From positions 372,001 to 436,000 of the forward strand of contig JAEZHI010000034.1 of NCBI GenBank assembly GCA_023436885.1: a stretch of 64,000 nucleotides of DNA. The letters run 5' to 3'. How positions within the stretch are numbered: the first letter of the stretch is position 1; each line of letters starts with the position of its first letter. Shown piece by piece: positions 53,330-62,798 of the stretch. The notes beneath the pieces are model-generated. The model was not told the origin of the DNA. It made no database searches and worked only from the letters and a program-made list of their open reading frames with translations. The translations under genes were made by a program, and so were the position numbers. This DNA is from Pseudomonadota bacterium (GTDB lineage: Bacteria; Pseudomonadota; Alphaproteobacteria; Rhizobiales; Pleomorphomonadaceae).

Positions 53330-54270
53330 AGCGACGCAGAAGAGCGCACTCCGTCGAGCCAGTCCGCCGTCTCGCGCAACGCCGCCAAAGCCTCTTCTCG
53401 TCCCACCACGGCAAACCTTAGCTCATCGCCCGGCATCGCCTGCCCGAGCCGCCAGAGATCTGCTTCGATCACCGTCGCGATCTTTGGATAGCCGCCACAG
53501 GTGTTGGCTTCAGCCAACTGCACGATCGGCCGCCCGGATGGAGGCACCTGCACGGTTCCCGGCACGATGCCGTGCGACAACAGCTCGCGCCGCCGCGCGC
53601 GTGCAAGTTCCGGCCCATCGAACCGACAGCCCTGTCGGTCGGCCTCCGTCGTGACGCGCCACGCCACCGACACGAACCGCTGTCGCGCCTCGTCGAAAAA
53701 ATCGGACCATTCGGCCGCCGGAAGCACGCGCACCGGTCGAGAGGCTTCGCTACGTCCCGGAGGTGGCAACGCGCCGAAGCCACCATCGGGAAGCCGTCCG
53801 GACGGGACCGCTCCCAACGGCAACCGATCGCCACGGTTCAGTCCCCTGCCCTCGTGGCCACCATAGCCGCTCTTGAGGTCGGTTGCCCGCCCGCCAAGCA
53901 GCACGGGCACATCGATACCGCCACCGAGCGCCACGTAGACGCGCGCGCCTGACGTCGGCGGATCGATCACCAACTCGTCGCCGGCACTTGCCTCCACCGC
54001 CCACCAGGGCGACAGACGTCGACCCGCGAGCCGAGCTGCGGCGATCGCGCCGGTGATCGCAACGGTCGTCCCGGTCATAAAGCGAACTCGAAAGGGAAAG
54101 GCCGCGACCTCTATCGCTGCCGCATTCCTGTCATTGCCAATGAGCGCGTTTGCAGCGTCGAGAGCCACGATATCCATGGCGCCCGAGCGGGATACGCCAC
54201 TCGACAGGAAACCACGGCGACCGCGATCCTGCACGCTGTTGAGCGCACTCGAGGAGAGCATCTCGATCAC
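53314..54270 (-). CDS. pxpC: 5-oxoprolinase subunit C (PxpC/KipA)
   Basis: A 318-residue protein of the carboxyltransferase A/B (KipA, AHS2) family, one half of the oxoprolinase catalytic pair. It begins after a GTG at 54270 that overlaps the pxpB stop (GTGA) and has GGAGG upstream. It has SVQDRGRRGFLSSGVSRSGAMD and later VALGGGIDVPVLLGGRATD and VQLAEANTCGGYPKIA. Its end overlaps the degenerate biotin-carrier gene by 16 bp. Confidence 0.92.
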   Translation of the reverse strand: MIEMLSSSALNSVQDRGRRGFLSSGVSRSGAMDIVALDAANALIGNDRNAAAIEVAAFPFRVRFMTGTTVAITGAIAAARLAGRRLSPWWAVEASAGDELVIDPPTSGARVYVALGGGIDVPVLLGGRATDLKSGYGGHEGRGLNRGDRLPLGAVPSGRLPDGGFGALPPPGRSEASRPVRVLPAAEWSDFFDEARQRFVSVAWRVTTEADRQGCRFDGPELARARRRELLSHGIVPGTVQVPPSGRPIVQLAEANTCGGYPKIATVIEADLWRLGQAMPGDELRFAVVGREEALAALRETADWLDGVRSSASLYRVS

Positions 54271-54920
54271 CGCTTCCCCTCCACCACGACGAAGCGAACC
54301 GTATCGCCGGGCGCAAGGGTCGCCGGCAAAGCCCTGTGAGGGTCGAACAGCACGAAATCGGTGTGGCCTACAATGTGCCAGCCCGACGGCGCCTTGATCG
54401 GCATGATACCCGTCTGCCTTCCGCCGACGATCACCGCCCCCTTCGGCACGCCTTGGCGCGGCACGGCCCGACGCGGCACGGCAAGAGTGGGGTCGAGACC
54501 GGAAAGATAGGGAAAACCGGGCATGGCACCGATCGCCGCTACCTTGTAGACGGCGCCGGAGTGAAGTTTGACGACGCCGTCGACGGAAAGCCCCAAGCCA
54601 GCCGCCAACGCTTCGATATCCGGGCCGCCGTAAACCACCGGGATATCGTACTGCCTTCCGCCTGCCTCTGAGCCAACCGCACCCCGCCAGCCCTCGACAA
54701 GACGATTCCGCATCTCGCGGATATCGACCGCCAGAGGATCGAAGGCGACCATCAGGTTGTTCATGCCGGGAACGACGTCTTCGACGCCGAACCAACCGGC
54801 AAGACGCGTCGCCAACGCCAGAAGCCGCGCCTGCCGCCCTTCATCGAAGACGCCATCGCAGGCAACATCGAGGAGGAGAGCGCCGGTCCCGGCGTCGGAT
54901 AGGGTAAATTCGTCCGCCAA
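54267..54920 (-). CDS. pxpB: 5-oxoprolinase subunit B (PxpB/KipI)
   Basis: A 217-residue protein of the carboxyltransferase C/D (KipI, AHS1) family. It has the central VPGMNNLMVAFDPL, YDIPVVYGGPDIEALA and the C-terminal PGFPYLSGLDPTLAVPRRA, with GGRQTGIMPIKAPSGWHIVG. I chose TTG at 54920 because GGGAG lies upstream and the frame then starts with a family-like LADEFTLSDAG; an in-frame start at 54989 is possible. It is divergent from the M24 peptidase gene and co-directional with pxpC. Confidence 0.87.
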   Translation of the reverse strand: MADEFTLSDAGTGALLLDVACDGVFDEGRQARLLALATRLAGWFGVEDVVPGMNNLMVAFDPLAVDIREMRNRLVEGWRGAVGSEAGGRQYDIPVVYGGPDIEALAAGLGLSVDGVVKLHSGAVYKVAAIGAMPGFPYLSGLDPTLAVPRRAVPRQGVPKGAVIVGGRQTGIMPIKAPSGWHIVGHTDFVLFDPHRALPATLAPGDTVRFVVVEGKR

Positions 54921-55073
54921 CCAGCTCTCCCTATGTTCACCACGATTATTGGTTGCCAATGCCCGCCATGCAAGGGAGCCACGCACCAATACGGTTGGTG
55001 GATGTGCGCCGAAAGTCTATAATCAAAAACCAATAGCCGGCCAAAGACGCCGGCGGACACCAAGGACCGCCTT

Positions 55074-56177
55074 ATGACCCCTGAGACCGAAGCCCGCCTC
55101 GCCGCCTTGCGAGAGCGGATGGTCGCAACCGAAACCGGCCTCGTCGCCGTGGCCCCCGGTTCGCATATGCAATGGCTGCTCGGCTTTACGCCAGCCTCCG
55201 ACGAGCGCCCCTGCCTGCTGCTGATATCGCCCGGTGGCACCGCCTTCCTAATGCCGGCGCTCAACGCCGACGACGTTCGCCAGAACACTGACATCGACTT
55301 CTTCCGGTGGTCCGACGAGATCGGTCCGCATGTCGCCCTCTGTCAGGCCCTCAACGCCATCGGTGCCAACGCGCCCGACCGCGTTGCCATCGACGAAACC
55401 ATGCGCGCCGACTTCGCGCTGCTGGTTCTCGACGCCCTGCCCTCCGATGTGCTGCGCACGTTCACCGCCGACACGCTCGGCGGCTTGCGCATGCGCAAGA
55501 ACGACCGGGAATACGGCCTTTTGAAAATGAATGCCGCCATCGCCGACCGAGCGATCCAGACAGCCGTCGCCGCTCTGGTACCCGGCATGACAGAGAACGA
55601 GCTCGCCGCCATCATCCGCAACCACTTCCTGAAGGAGGGCGCAGCGCCAAGCTTCTGGATCGTCGGCAGCGGCCCCAATGGCGCCTTCCCGCACCATACC
55701 GCCTCCGATCGCCACATTGTCGAAGGCGATGCGGTGGTGATCGACATCGGCGGCATCAAGTCGTCCTTCCCGAGCGACATCACCCGCACTGCCGTGGTCG
55801 GCCAAGCGCCAGAAGGCTTTGCCGAAATCCACGCGATCGTCGAGCGAGCCGTTCAGGCTGCCCTTGCGGTCGCCAAGCCCGGCGTGCTCGCCCGCGACGT
55901 CGATGCTGCCGCACGTGGCGTCATCAGCGAGGCCGGGTACGGCAAGTACTTCACCCACCGCACCGGTCACGGCATGGGCATCGATGGCCACGAGCCGCCC
56001 TATATCACCGCCACCTCGGAGACCGTGCTGGAAGAAGGCATGGTGTTCTCGATCGAGCCGGGCATCTACCTGCCCGGCCGGTTCGGCTGCCGCCTTGAGG
56101 AAATCGTCATCCTGAGAAAGGACGGACCGGAAATCCTGTCCGGCCTTCCGCGCGACATCCTGGTCGCCAAGGGCTGA
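55074..56177 (+). CDS. M24-family metallopeptidase (Xaa-Pro aminopeptidase-like)
   Basis: A 367-residue enzyme with an N-terminal creatinase domain (to about 130) and a C-terminal pita-bread domain. The dimetal ligands are visible in DIGGIKSSFPSDITRT (the first Asp pair), GHGMGIDGHEPPY (His) and FSIEPGIYLPG, LEEIVIL (Glu residues). The likely role is release of N-terminal residues before proline. The neighbouring pxp genes suggest peptide and glutathione or oxoproline breakdown, but that is inference. No ribosome site is clear upstream. Confidence 0.9.
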   Translation: MTPETEARLAALRERMVATETGLVAVAPGSHMQWLLGFTPASDERPCLLLISPGGTAFLMPALNADDVRQNTDIDFFRWSDEIGPHVALCQALNAIGANAPDRVAIDETMRADFALLVLDALPSDVLRTFTADTLGGLRMRKNDREYGLLKMNAAIADRAIQTAVAALVPGMTENELAAIIRNHFLKEGAAPSFWIVGSGPNGAFPHHTASDRHIVEGDAVVIDIGGIKSSFPSDITRTAVVGQAPEGFAEIHAIVERAVQAALAVAKPGVLARDVDAAARGVISEAGYGKYFTHRTGHGMGIDGHEPPYITATSETVLEEGMVFSIEPGIYLPGRFGCRLEEIVILRKDGPEILSGLPRDILVAKG

Positions 56178-56183
56178 CTCTCT

Positions 56184-57197
56184 TTAGTGACCTGCCACTT
56201 TCTCGCTGAGCACCCGATTGGGCGATACCTTGCCGGCTTCTTCGTCGGCGATGTTGCCCATGGTGGTCTCGGCGATGGCCAGCAACGCTTCCTCGGTGAA
56301 GAAGGCCTGATGGCCTGTAATCAGCACATTGGGGAAGGTCAGCAGGCGCTGGAACACGTCATCCTGGATGATCTCGCTGGATAGATCCTCGAAGAAGAGG
56401 TCCGCCTCCTGCTCGTAGACATCGAGGGCGATACCGCCGATCTTGCCGCTCTTCAGGCCACCGATCACCGCCTCGGCATTGATCAACGCGCCGCGTGAGG
56501 TGTTGATCAGCAGCACACCGTGCTTGGCGCGGGCAATCGCCGTCTCGTCGATCAGGTAATGCGTCTCCGGTGTCAGCGGGCAATGAAGGCTGATGATGTC
56601 GGAGCGTTCGATCAGCTCGTCGCGCTCGACATAGGTCACGCCGACCTTCTTGAGATCATCGACCTCATAGCGGTCGTGGGCAACAACCTCGCAGCCAAAG
56701 CCGAGGCGGTAGGCGCGCGCCACTAACGCGCCGATGCGCCCGGTACCGACAATGCCCACCGTACGGCCATGCAGATCGTGACCAAGCAGACCTTCAAGCG
56801 CGAAGTTGTTTTCTCTGACGCGCGCCCAGGCCCGGTGAATGCGGCGGTCCAGCGCAAGCAGCAGACCGACCGAAAATTCAGCGACGGCATGCGGTGAATA
56901 GGCCGGTACGCGCAGCACCGTGACGCCCTTTTCCTCGGCTGCCTCCAGCGCGACGTTGTTGAAGCCAGCCGCCCGGAGCGCTACGATCTTCGTGCCTCCG
57001 GATGCGAGCGTCGCGATCACCTCGGCATCGAGCGTGTCATTGACAAAGGCGCAGACCGCCGGGAAGCCCTCGGCAAGCCGCGCCGTCGCCCGATCGAGTC
57101 GAGGCTCGAAGAAGGTCAGCTCATGGCCGTGCGTCGCAGCGGCACGGCTCAGGAAGTTGCGGTCGTAGGGCTTGGTGCTGAAAACGGCAACGCGCAT
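56184..57197 (-). CDS. ldhA: D-lactate dehydrogenase / 2-hydroxyacid dehydrogenase
   Basis: A 337-residue D-2-hydroxyacid dehydrogenase of the LdhA type. It starts MRVAVFSTKPYDRNFLSRAA as fermentative D-lactate dehydrogenases do. The NAD motif is VGIVGTGRIGALVARAYRLG, and the catalytic region includes LHCPLTPETHYLIDE, TSRGALINAEAV and GHQAFFTEEAL (catalytic histidine). It reduces pyruvate with NADH or oxidises D-lactate. It converges on the M24 gene with 6 bp between. Confidence 0.88.
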   Translation of the reverse strand: MRVAVFSTKPYDRNFLSRAAATHGHELTFFEPRLDRATARLAEGFPAVCAFVNDTLDAEVIATLASGGTKIVALRAAGFNNVALEAAEEKGVTVLRVPAYSPHAVAEFSVGLLLALDRRIHRAWARVRENNFALEGLLGHDLHGRTVGIVGTGRIGALVARAYRLGFGCEVVAHDRYEVDDLKKVGVTYVERDELIERSDIISLHCPLTPETHYLIDETAIARAKHGVLLINTSRGALINAEAVIGGLKSGKIGGIALDVYEQEADLFFEDLSSEIIQDDVFQRLLTFPNVLITGHQAFFTEEALLAIAETTMGNIADEEAGKVSPNRVLSEKVAGH

Positions 57198-57324
57198 CGG
57201 GCTCTCCGGATGGTGGTCTCACGCAGAGCCTATCAGGAGCACGCGACAAGAAAAGAGGGCTTGAAGGCCAACAGCTTGGCCACGACGGCATTCAAAGCAA
57301 AGATGACGAGCCTGCTGGCCTTGT

Positions 57325-59001
57325 TCAGTTGGAGAGACCGAAAGCGATATCCTCCGGATCGTCGAACACTGGCTGAACGCCCAGAAGAAGCGCAGACCTC
57401 TCGATGATGGCACCGGCGATCGGAACCGCATTGGCCGCCGATGTAATACCGGCCCCGGGAAACTCAGGCCTCGGATCGTCGATGAAGACCAGAAGGACGA
57501 AAGCCGGATCCTCCATCGGAAAGGCCGCCCCGAAGGCATTGAAGTTGTTGTTATGCGAGTAGCGGCCATTGATGACCTTTTCGGCGGTCCCCGTCTTTCC
57601 TCCCACGCGGAAGCCGGCGACGTTCGCCTTGCGCCCGGAACCTTTCACGGCATTGAGGCGGTAGAGATAGCGCATGTCCTCGCTGGTCTTCTCGGAGATC
57701 ATCTGAACAGCGAGGGCGCGCGCCTCATCTTCGCTACGCGGCAAAAGGGTTGGCGGCACCAGACGGCCATGGTTCATGATGGCTGCGATGCCCACCGCCG
57801 TTTGCAGCGGCGTCGTGGCGAACCCGTGCCCGAAGGCGCTGGTCAGCGAATTGACCTGCCGCCAGACGCGCGGAGAAACGGGCGTGGCGACCTCCGGCAG
57901 CTCAAAGGCAACCTTGCTCAGAAGGCCCGTCCTCTCAAGAAACGCCTTGTGGTTCTCCATGCCGACCGCAATGGCCTCGCGCGCCGATCCGATATTCGAG
58001 GATTGAAGAAACACGTCGACCAGGGATAGCGGCTTTCCCTTGCTGTGCGAGTCGTGAATGACCTGCGAGCCAATAACCAAGGGATGACTGGCATCATACA
58101 TGGTTGAGAGCTTGGCGTTTCCCAACTCCAGAGCCATGGCCGTGGTGAAGGTCTTGATGGTTGACCCCATCTCGAACACGCCACCCGAAACACGATTGAG
58201 CCTGTCTTTTTCGGCAGCCTCCGACGGGATACCGGGATCAAAGTCGGGCAAGGACACGAGCGAGATCACCTCGCCCGTCTTGGCATTCAGGATGACCGCG
58301 CCGGCGGCTGCCGGATGGTATTGCTCCATGGCCTTGTCAAGCACCTCGTGCACGACATGCTGGACCCGGGCATCGATGGTGAGCTGGCTGGCTTTGATCT
58401 CAGCTCCGTTCATCAGGCCGGACTTGCGGAGCGCTCCGAAACTGGACTGATCGAGCCACTTCTCGAAGCCGGAAATGCCGGCGTTGTCGATGTCGGTAAG
58501 TCCAATGACGTGAGAGGTTTCTCTTCCCTGCGGATAAAAGCGCCTCACTTCCCCACGGAAGCCGATCGCCGGAATGCCGAGCCCCTTGATCTCGTTGGCC
58601 TGGTCCGGCGTTAGGCCGCGTTTCAGCCATACGAACGATGCCCTGCTCTTCAGGCGCTTGTAGATTTCCTCCCTGGTCATGTTCCCCAGAACGCCTGCCA
58701 AGGCCTCCGAGGCTTCGTCGGCGTCGATCACCTTTCTTGGCTCGGCGAACAGCGAGAGCACCGGAAGATCGGTCGCCAGGAGCATTCCATTTCGGTCGAT
58801 GATGTCAGGCCGGGCAACCGTGCGATCGAGTGTGGACACTTCCTCTTCGGGGGTGACCTGCATACCGATGAGCGCGAGTTTGCCGCAGATCGTCAAATAG
58901 ACGCCAACGAACAAGGCGCAGACCATCATCAGCCGGCTTCTGGCGATCGCGTCGCGCGATTTTCCAGGCCGGAACATGGCAGAAAGCAACGGGAATCGCA
59001 T
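57325..59001 (-). CDS. Second FtsI/PBP3-like penicillin-binding protein
   Basis: A 558-residue class B penicillin-binding protein. A membrane anchor lies at about residues 20-45 (LMMVCALFVGVYLTICGKLA), a pedestal domain follows, then the transpeptidase with active-site motif MGSTIKTF (S280, K283), QSSNIGSA (SxN) and GGKTGTAEK. It cross-links peptidoglycan during growth or division. FtsI is usually in the dcw cluster; this copy is alone next to a TetR gene, so it is likely a paralogue under special control. ATG 59001 is chosen; upstream in-frame starts run to 59085. Confidence 0.88.
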   Translation of the reverse strand: MRFPLLSAMFRPGKSRDAIARSRLMMVCALFVGVYLTICGKLALIGMQVTPEEEVSTLDRTVARPDIIDRNGMLLATDLPVLSLFAEPRKVIDADEASEALAGVLGNMTREEIYKRLKSRASFVWLKRGLTPDQANEIKGLGIPAIGFRGEVRRFYPQGRETSHVIGLTDIDNAGISGFEKWLDQSSFGALRKSGLMNGAEIKASQLTIDARVQHVVHEVLDKAMEQYHPAAAGAVILNAKTGEVISLVSLPDFDPGIPSEAAEKDRLNRVSGGVFEMGSTIKTFTTAMALELGNAKLSTMYDASHPLVIGSQVIHDSHSKGKPLSLVDVFLQSSNIGSAREAIAVGMENHKAFLERTGLLSKVAFELPEVATPVSPRVWRQVNSLTSAFGHGFATTPLQTAVGIAAIMNHGRLVPPTLLPRSEDEARALAVQMISEKTSEDMRYLYRLNAVKGSGRKANVAGFRVGGKTGTAEKVINGRYSHNNNFNAFGAAFPMEDPAFVLLVFIDDPRPEFPGAGITSAANAVPIAGAIIERSALLLGVQPVFDDPEDIAFGLSN

Positions 59002-59069
59002 ATTATCAGGAACTTCGAAACCCTCCCCGGCCTCATGAGGCCGAGGAAACGCAAGGCGATGAGGCTCAT

Positions 59070-59097
59070 CGCTAATGCAATTCAAATAGCATTAGCG
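59070..59097. promoter_or_regulatory. Palindromic operator candidate between PBP and TetR genes
   Basis: CGCTAATGC at 59070-59078 and GCATTAGCG at 59089-59097 are perfect 9-bp arms around the AT-rich spacer AATTCAAATA. It lies 69 bp before the PBP start and 19 bp before the TetR start, an ideal place for a TetR dimer to repress both. Confidence 0.7.
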
Positions 59098-59115
59098 GGA
59101 TTAACGGATTGTTAA

Positions 59116-59733
59116 ATGGCGGAACGCGTTCTCATCAGGCCCGGCGGGCGTAGCGAGCGGATCCAAAAGGCCGTTCATGCCGCTGTCAACGCGTTGAAGG
59201 CTGAAAACCCTGGCAAGGAAATCACAATCGCGCAGATCGCCGGAAGGGCGAATCTGCCGCCATCCACAATCTATCGCCGGTGGGGCAACCTCGCCGACCT
59301 CCTGACCGCAGTGGCCGAACAGCGCTTCCTCGCCGATCCTGCGGTTCCAGATACGGGCACGTTCAAATCGGACCTCTCGATGTGGCTGGAACAGTTCGTC
59401 GACGACGTCTCGTCCGGACCGGGCCTGATCCTCCTGGAAGAGCGCGTTGCCAACGTCGTTCTGGCTCGAAAGACGGCGGGATATGCCTACGCCAATCTCG
59501 AGGTTCTGTGTCGCCGGGCCCAAGCCCGCGGCGAACCAGTCCCAACGCCGGACTGGTTGATGAATCTGGTTGTGGCGCCGGTGATCTATCGCATTCTGTT
59601 CATTCGCCAGACCATCTCCAAGCCATTCCAGGCAAAGCTCGTCGAATTGGTCACGTCCCACACCTCGGAGCTGGCGGAGGACTGCTCGCAGCCCTCCATA
59701 GGGGAGCTGGTCGAGTTTCCGATCGACCCTTGA
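59116..59733 (+). CDS. TetR/AcrR-family transcriptional regulator
   Basis: A 205-residue TetR regulator. The helix-turn-helix is at about 37-60 (ITIAQIAGRANLPPSTIYRRWGN) in the YRRWGN-type subgroup, and the C-terminal domain is all helical with a TetR_C-like ligand pocket. It is divergent from the PBP gene with a perfect palindrome between, which it probably binds. The ligand is unknown. Confidence 0.93.
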   Translation: MAERVLIRPGGRSERIQKAVHAAVNALKAENPGKEITIAQIAGRANLPPSTIYRRWGNLADLLTAVAEQRFLADPAVPDTGTFKSDLSMWLEQFVDDVSSGPGLILLEERVANVVLARKTAGYAYANLEVLCRRAQARGEPVPTPDWLMNLVVAPVIYRILFIRQTISKPFQAKLVELVTSHTSELAEDCSQPSIGELVEFPIDP

Positions 59734-59801
59734 TCCGGTACGGCCTGCCATCAGCAAAACAACGCTTGTGGGCAGGCTCGGATCAATGTGACACTGACGC
59801 C

Positions 59802-60146
59802 ATGCGTTTTCTCGCCGGCCTTCGCTTCGTTATCGCTATCGCTGCCTTGCTCAGTCTTCTGGCGGGCCAGAGCGTTGCGATGCCAACTGCCGTGGCTCAC
59901 GCAGCCACGATGGTGGCGGTTGCCTCAGCTCACGATTGCTGCGAAAAGACGTCCGGCAAGCCGACCGAGAAGGCGAACCTTCCCGGCCACTGCGCAGGTA
60001 TCGGCTGCTTTATGGCCGCCCCCGCCCTGTTACCGATCGCGCCAGCGATCGCCCTCGCCGCGGACCGCGCTTCCGAAACACCACGGGTCGCCATCGACCT
60101 CACGGGACGGACACCTCCGCCGCTTCTGGAACCGCCGCGCGCCTGA
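59802..60146 (+). CDS. Small exported Cys/His-containing protein
   Basis: A 114-residue protein with an N-terminal hydrophobic segment (FVIAIAALLSLLAGQSV) and a second one near residue 75. Four cysteines and nearby histidines occur in AHDCCEKTSGK and GHCAGIGCFM, a layout that recalls small DUF2946-type proteins found near copper genes. I do not firmly recognise the family. The DUF411 gene follows after 90 bp, so a metal-related role is plausible. No clear ribosome site. Confidence 0.5.
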   Translation: MRFLAGLRFVIAIAALLSLLAGQSVAMPTAVAHAATMVAVASAHDCCEKTSGKPTEKANLPGHCAGIGCFMAAPALLPIAPAIALAADRASETPRVAIDLTGRTPPPLLEPPRA

Positions 60147-60236
60147 GCGGCAGCCCCCCACTTCGTCAATCAGTTCCGCCAGTGCCCAACGCCTATGGTG
60201 CGTTGCGTCTGGTGGGGCATCATCACAGGCAAAATC

Positions 60237-60692
60237 ATGAAATCCCATTTTCTAGCATTCCTCCTTCTCGCGTCCTCCACCTCTCTTGCCGGTGCTGCCG
60301 GCCAGCAAGTCGACGTGGTGCTCAACGAAGGCTGCATGTGCTGCCACGGCTGGATCAGTCATATGCAAGCGGCCGGTTACACGGTGAACGCCAAGGAGCT
60401 CGATTACGACGCGATCACCGCCAAGAAGAAAGAACTCGGCATTCCCGAGGAAGCGGCCTCCTGCCACACGGCTATGGTCGGCGGCTATGCCATCGAGGGC
60501 CACGTGCCCGCGGCATTGGTCGAACGGTTGCTCGACGAGAAGCCAGACGCCGTCGGCCTCGCCGCTCCCGGCATGCCGCTCGGCTCGCCCGGCATGGGCG
60601 CTGACGCCGATGCCGAGCCCTACGACGTGCTGCTGATCGGCAAGGACGGCAAAACCACCGTGTTCGCCACCGTTCAGCCCGACAAGGGTTGA
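60237..60692 (+). CDS. DUF411 family exported metal-binding protein
   Basis: A 151-residue protein with a signal peptide (about 1-20) and the DUF411 core: VVLNEGCMCCHGWISHMQAA (CMCC-H), then ELGIPEEAASCHTAMVGGYA and EGHVPAALVERLL. DUF411 proteins occur in copper-resistance clusters, and the CxxC/CH motif suggests metal binding. ATG 60237 lies 90 bp after the Cys-rich gene; an upstream in-frame start at 60195 would spoil the signal peptide. Confidence 0.85.
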   Translation: MKSHFLAFLLLASSTSLAGAAGQQVDVVLNEGCMCCHGWISHMQAAGYTVNAKELDYDAITAKKKELGIPEEAASCHTAMVGGYAIEGHVPAALVERLLDEKPDAVGLAAPGMPLGSPGMGADADAEPYDVLLIGKDGKTTVFATVQPDKG

Positions 60693-60962
60693 CGCGTTAA
60701 AGGCGGCTGGCGTCATTTGCCGGCCGCCAGACACGCTTCGGAAGGAACGGAGACGGCCTTAGGCGGCTGAGAAACAAGCCGAAACCAGCCTAATTGCTAC
60801 TTTTGCCCATAAGCACTTTCGCCATGGTGCGAAAGAAGCCATTTATCGCGTCCTCGGATAGCCCATTAGTGACCACAAACCGTTGATATCTATGGGGTTC
60901 GTTTTATCTCTTATTAATTGGTGAGGCGCGTCATGCCGGTACGTATTTCGCCGGAGGTCCTC

Positions 60963-62657
60963 ATGTCCCTCAAGAATCTGTCGCTGCTTACTAAGGTCGT
61001 TCTCGTTGCCGGAACCATCGGTTTTGTCGCCATCGCAGGCGCCGGCTACTTCGGCTGGCAAACCAGTAATGTGAGCGCCAGCTACACGGATCTGCTCCAG
61101 AACGATGCTCAGGTGCCGTTCCTTCTATCGCGCGCCAACCGCAACATGTCGGAAGTGGTGGTTGCGTTGTTCAAAAACGCCGCTTCCACGACGGAAAAAG
61201 ATAACGCGGATGCAGTCGCGGCACGCGACAAAGCAAAGGCGACAGCGCTGGATTACTTCTCGCAGGCCAACTCCTTGCTGCCAGAGCGTTCCTCGGAAAT
61301 CACGGCCATAAGAGACCAGTTCAACGCGGCGATGGACGGTACTTGCGGCCAGGCCGCGAAGTTGTCGCAAAGCACGGACGCCGCTCAAAATGCCCAGGCA
61401 CTGCGGCTGCTGATCAGCGACTGCCAGCCAACGATTAATCGAATCCAAGAAGGACTCACGAACTTCAACAACCAGATCGTGAAAGGCATCGGCGTGCAGG
61501 TCCAGCAAAACGCCGCGACAGTTTCGCAGACGATCTGGGTCACCATTGCTGGTATTCTGCTCGCGACATTGGCGATCATCACGCTTTCGGTAGTCGTGAT
61601 GCGAAACTCCGTCACTAAGCCGCTGACCCATCTCCTTCAGAACATGCGCTCCATGCAGGATGGCGACTATGGCATCGCCATCGAAAACCGTGACCGCAAG
61701 GAAGAAATCGGCCGGATTGCCAATAGCCTTGAAGAGTTCCGCTCGAGCCTGAAGCTGGCCGAAGACGCGCGGCACGCCGCCGAAGCGGCCAAGGCAGCGG
61801 AAGCAGCCGAACTCAAGCGTCGCGCCGACCTGACCGATCATTTCGCCACCCGCATAGAGGAGCTTTCAGCAGCCTTCACCTCCTCTTCCGCAGAAGTGGC
61901 TGACGCCGCCAAGAACCTCTCTGCCACCGCCGAGGAAACCTCCCGCCAGGCGCAGTCGGTAGCCGGCGCCTCGGAAGAAGCCTCAACCAACGTTCAGACC
62001 GTTGCCGCCGGCACCGAAGAGCTCACCGCCTCGGTCGGCGAAATCTCCCAGCAGGTGACCAACTCGTCGAAGATCGCCAAGGAAGCGGCGGCCGAAGCGG
62101 CCACCTCCAGCAAGAACGTCCAGTCCCTTTCGGTCTCTGCCCAGCAGATCGGCACCGTCGTCGAGCTGATCAGCAACATCGCCGCCCAGACCAATCTTCT
62201 GGCGCTCAACGCGACCATCGAGGCAGCACGTGCCGGCGAGGCAGGCAAGGGCTTTGCCGTCGTCGCAGCCGAAGTCAAGCAGCTCGCCGACCAGACGGCC
62301 AAGGCGACCAGCGAGATCGGCACCAAGATCAATGAAATCCAAGCTGCGACCGGCGTCGCGGTGGACTCGATCTCCCGCATCGTCAAGACCATCGACACCA
62401 TCCAGCACGCTTCCGAGGCGATCGCGGGAGCCGTCGAGCAGCAGGGCGCTGCCACCGGCGAGATCGCTCAGAACACCCAGCGCGCGGCGCAGGGCACCGC
62501 CGCCGTCAGCCACAACATCTCCGGCGTCGGCACCGCCGCCGAGATGACCGGCGCCGCCGCAACCCAGCTGATGGGCCTGTCGGAAGGCATGAGCGGCAAT
62601 GCGACCACCCTGCGTAAGGAAGTCGAGACCTTCGTCAGAAGCCTCAAGGCCGCCTGA
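60963..62657 (+). CDS. Methyl-accepting chemotaxis protein
   Basis: A 564-residue chemoreceptor. TM1 is at about 10-32, followed by a helical ligand domain of 4HB type with two cysteines (GTCGQ and SDCQP), TM2 at about 190-213, HAMP at about 214-266, and a cytoplasmic signalling domain ending with FVRSLKAA. The signalling tip has NLLALNATIEAARAGEAGKG. I chose ATG 60963 because GGAGG lies five bases upstream; upstream in-frame starts at 60918 and 60933 are less likely. A paralogous receptor follows. Confidence 0.94.
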   Translation: MSLKNLSLLTKVVLVAGTIGFVAIAGAGYFGWQTSNVSASYTDLLQNDAQVPFLLSRANRNMSEVVVALFKNAASTTEKDNADAVAARDKAKATALDYFSQANSLLPERSSEITAIRDQFNAAMDGTCGQAAKLSQSTDAAQNAQALRLLISDCQPTINRIQEGLTNFNNQIVKGIGVQVQQNAATVSQTIWVTIAGILLATLAIITLSVVVMRNSVTKPLTHLLQNMRSMQDGDYGIAIENRDRKEEIGRIANSLEEFRSSLKLAEDARHAAEAAKAAEAAELKRRADLTDHFATRIEELSAAFTSSSAEVADAAKNLSATAEETSRQAQSVAGASEEASTNVQTVAAGTEELTASVGEISQQVTNSSKIAKEAAAEAATSSKNVQSLSVSAQQIGTVVELISNIAAQTNLLALNATIEAARAGEAGKGFAVVAAEVKQLADQTAKATSEIGTKINEIQAATGVAVDSISRIVKTIDTIQHASEAIAGAVEQQGAATGEIAQNTQRAAQGTAAVSHNISGVGTAAEMTGAAATQLMGLSEGMSGNATTLRKEVETFVRSLKAA

Positions 62658-62798
62658 CGTCTCCTCCTCGCAACCTCCCGGAAACGGATTCGGCGAGAGC
62701 ACGTCTGCAACAAAAGACATCGGGACGATGGCGCGGCAGCGCGCCACTAAACAAAAAACGAGCCTGATCTGGACCGCTAGTCAAACCCGGAGTTCTGT

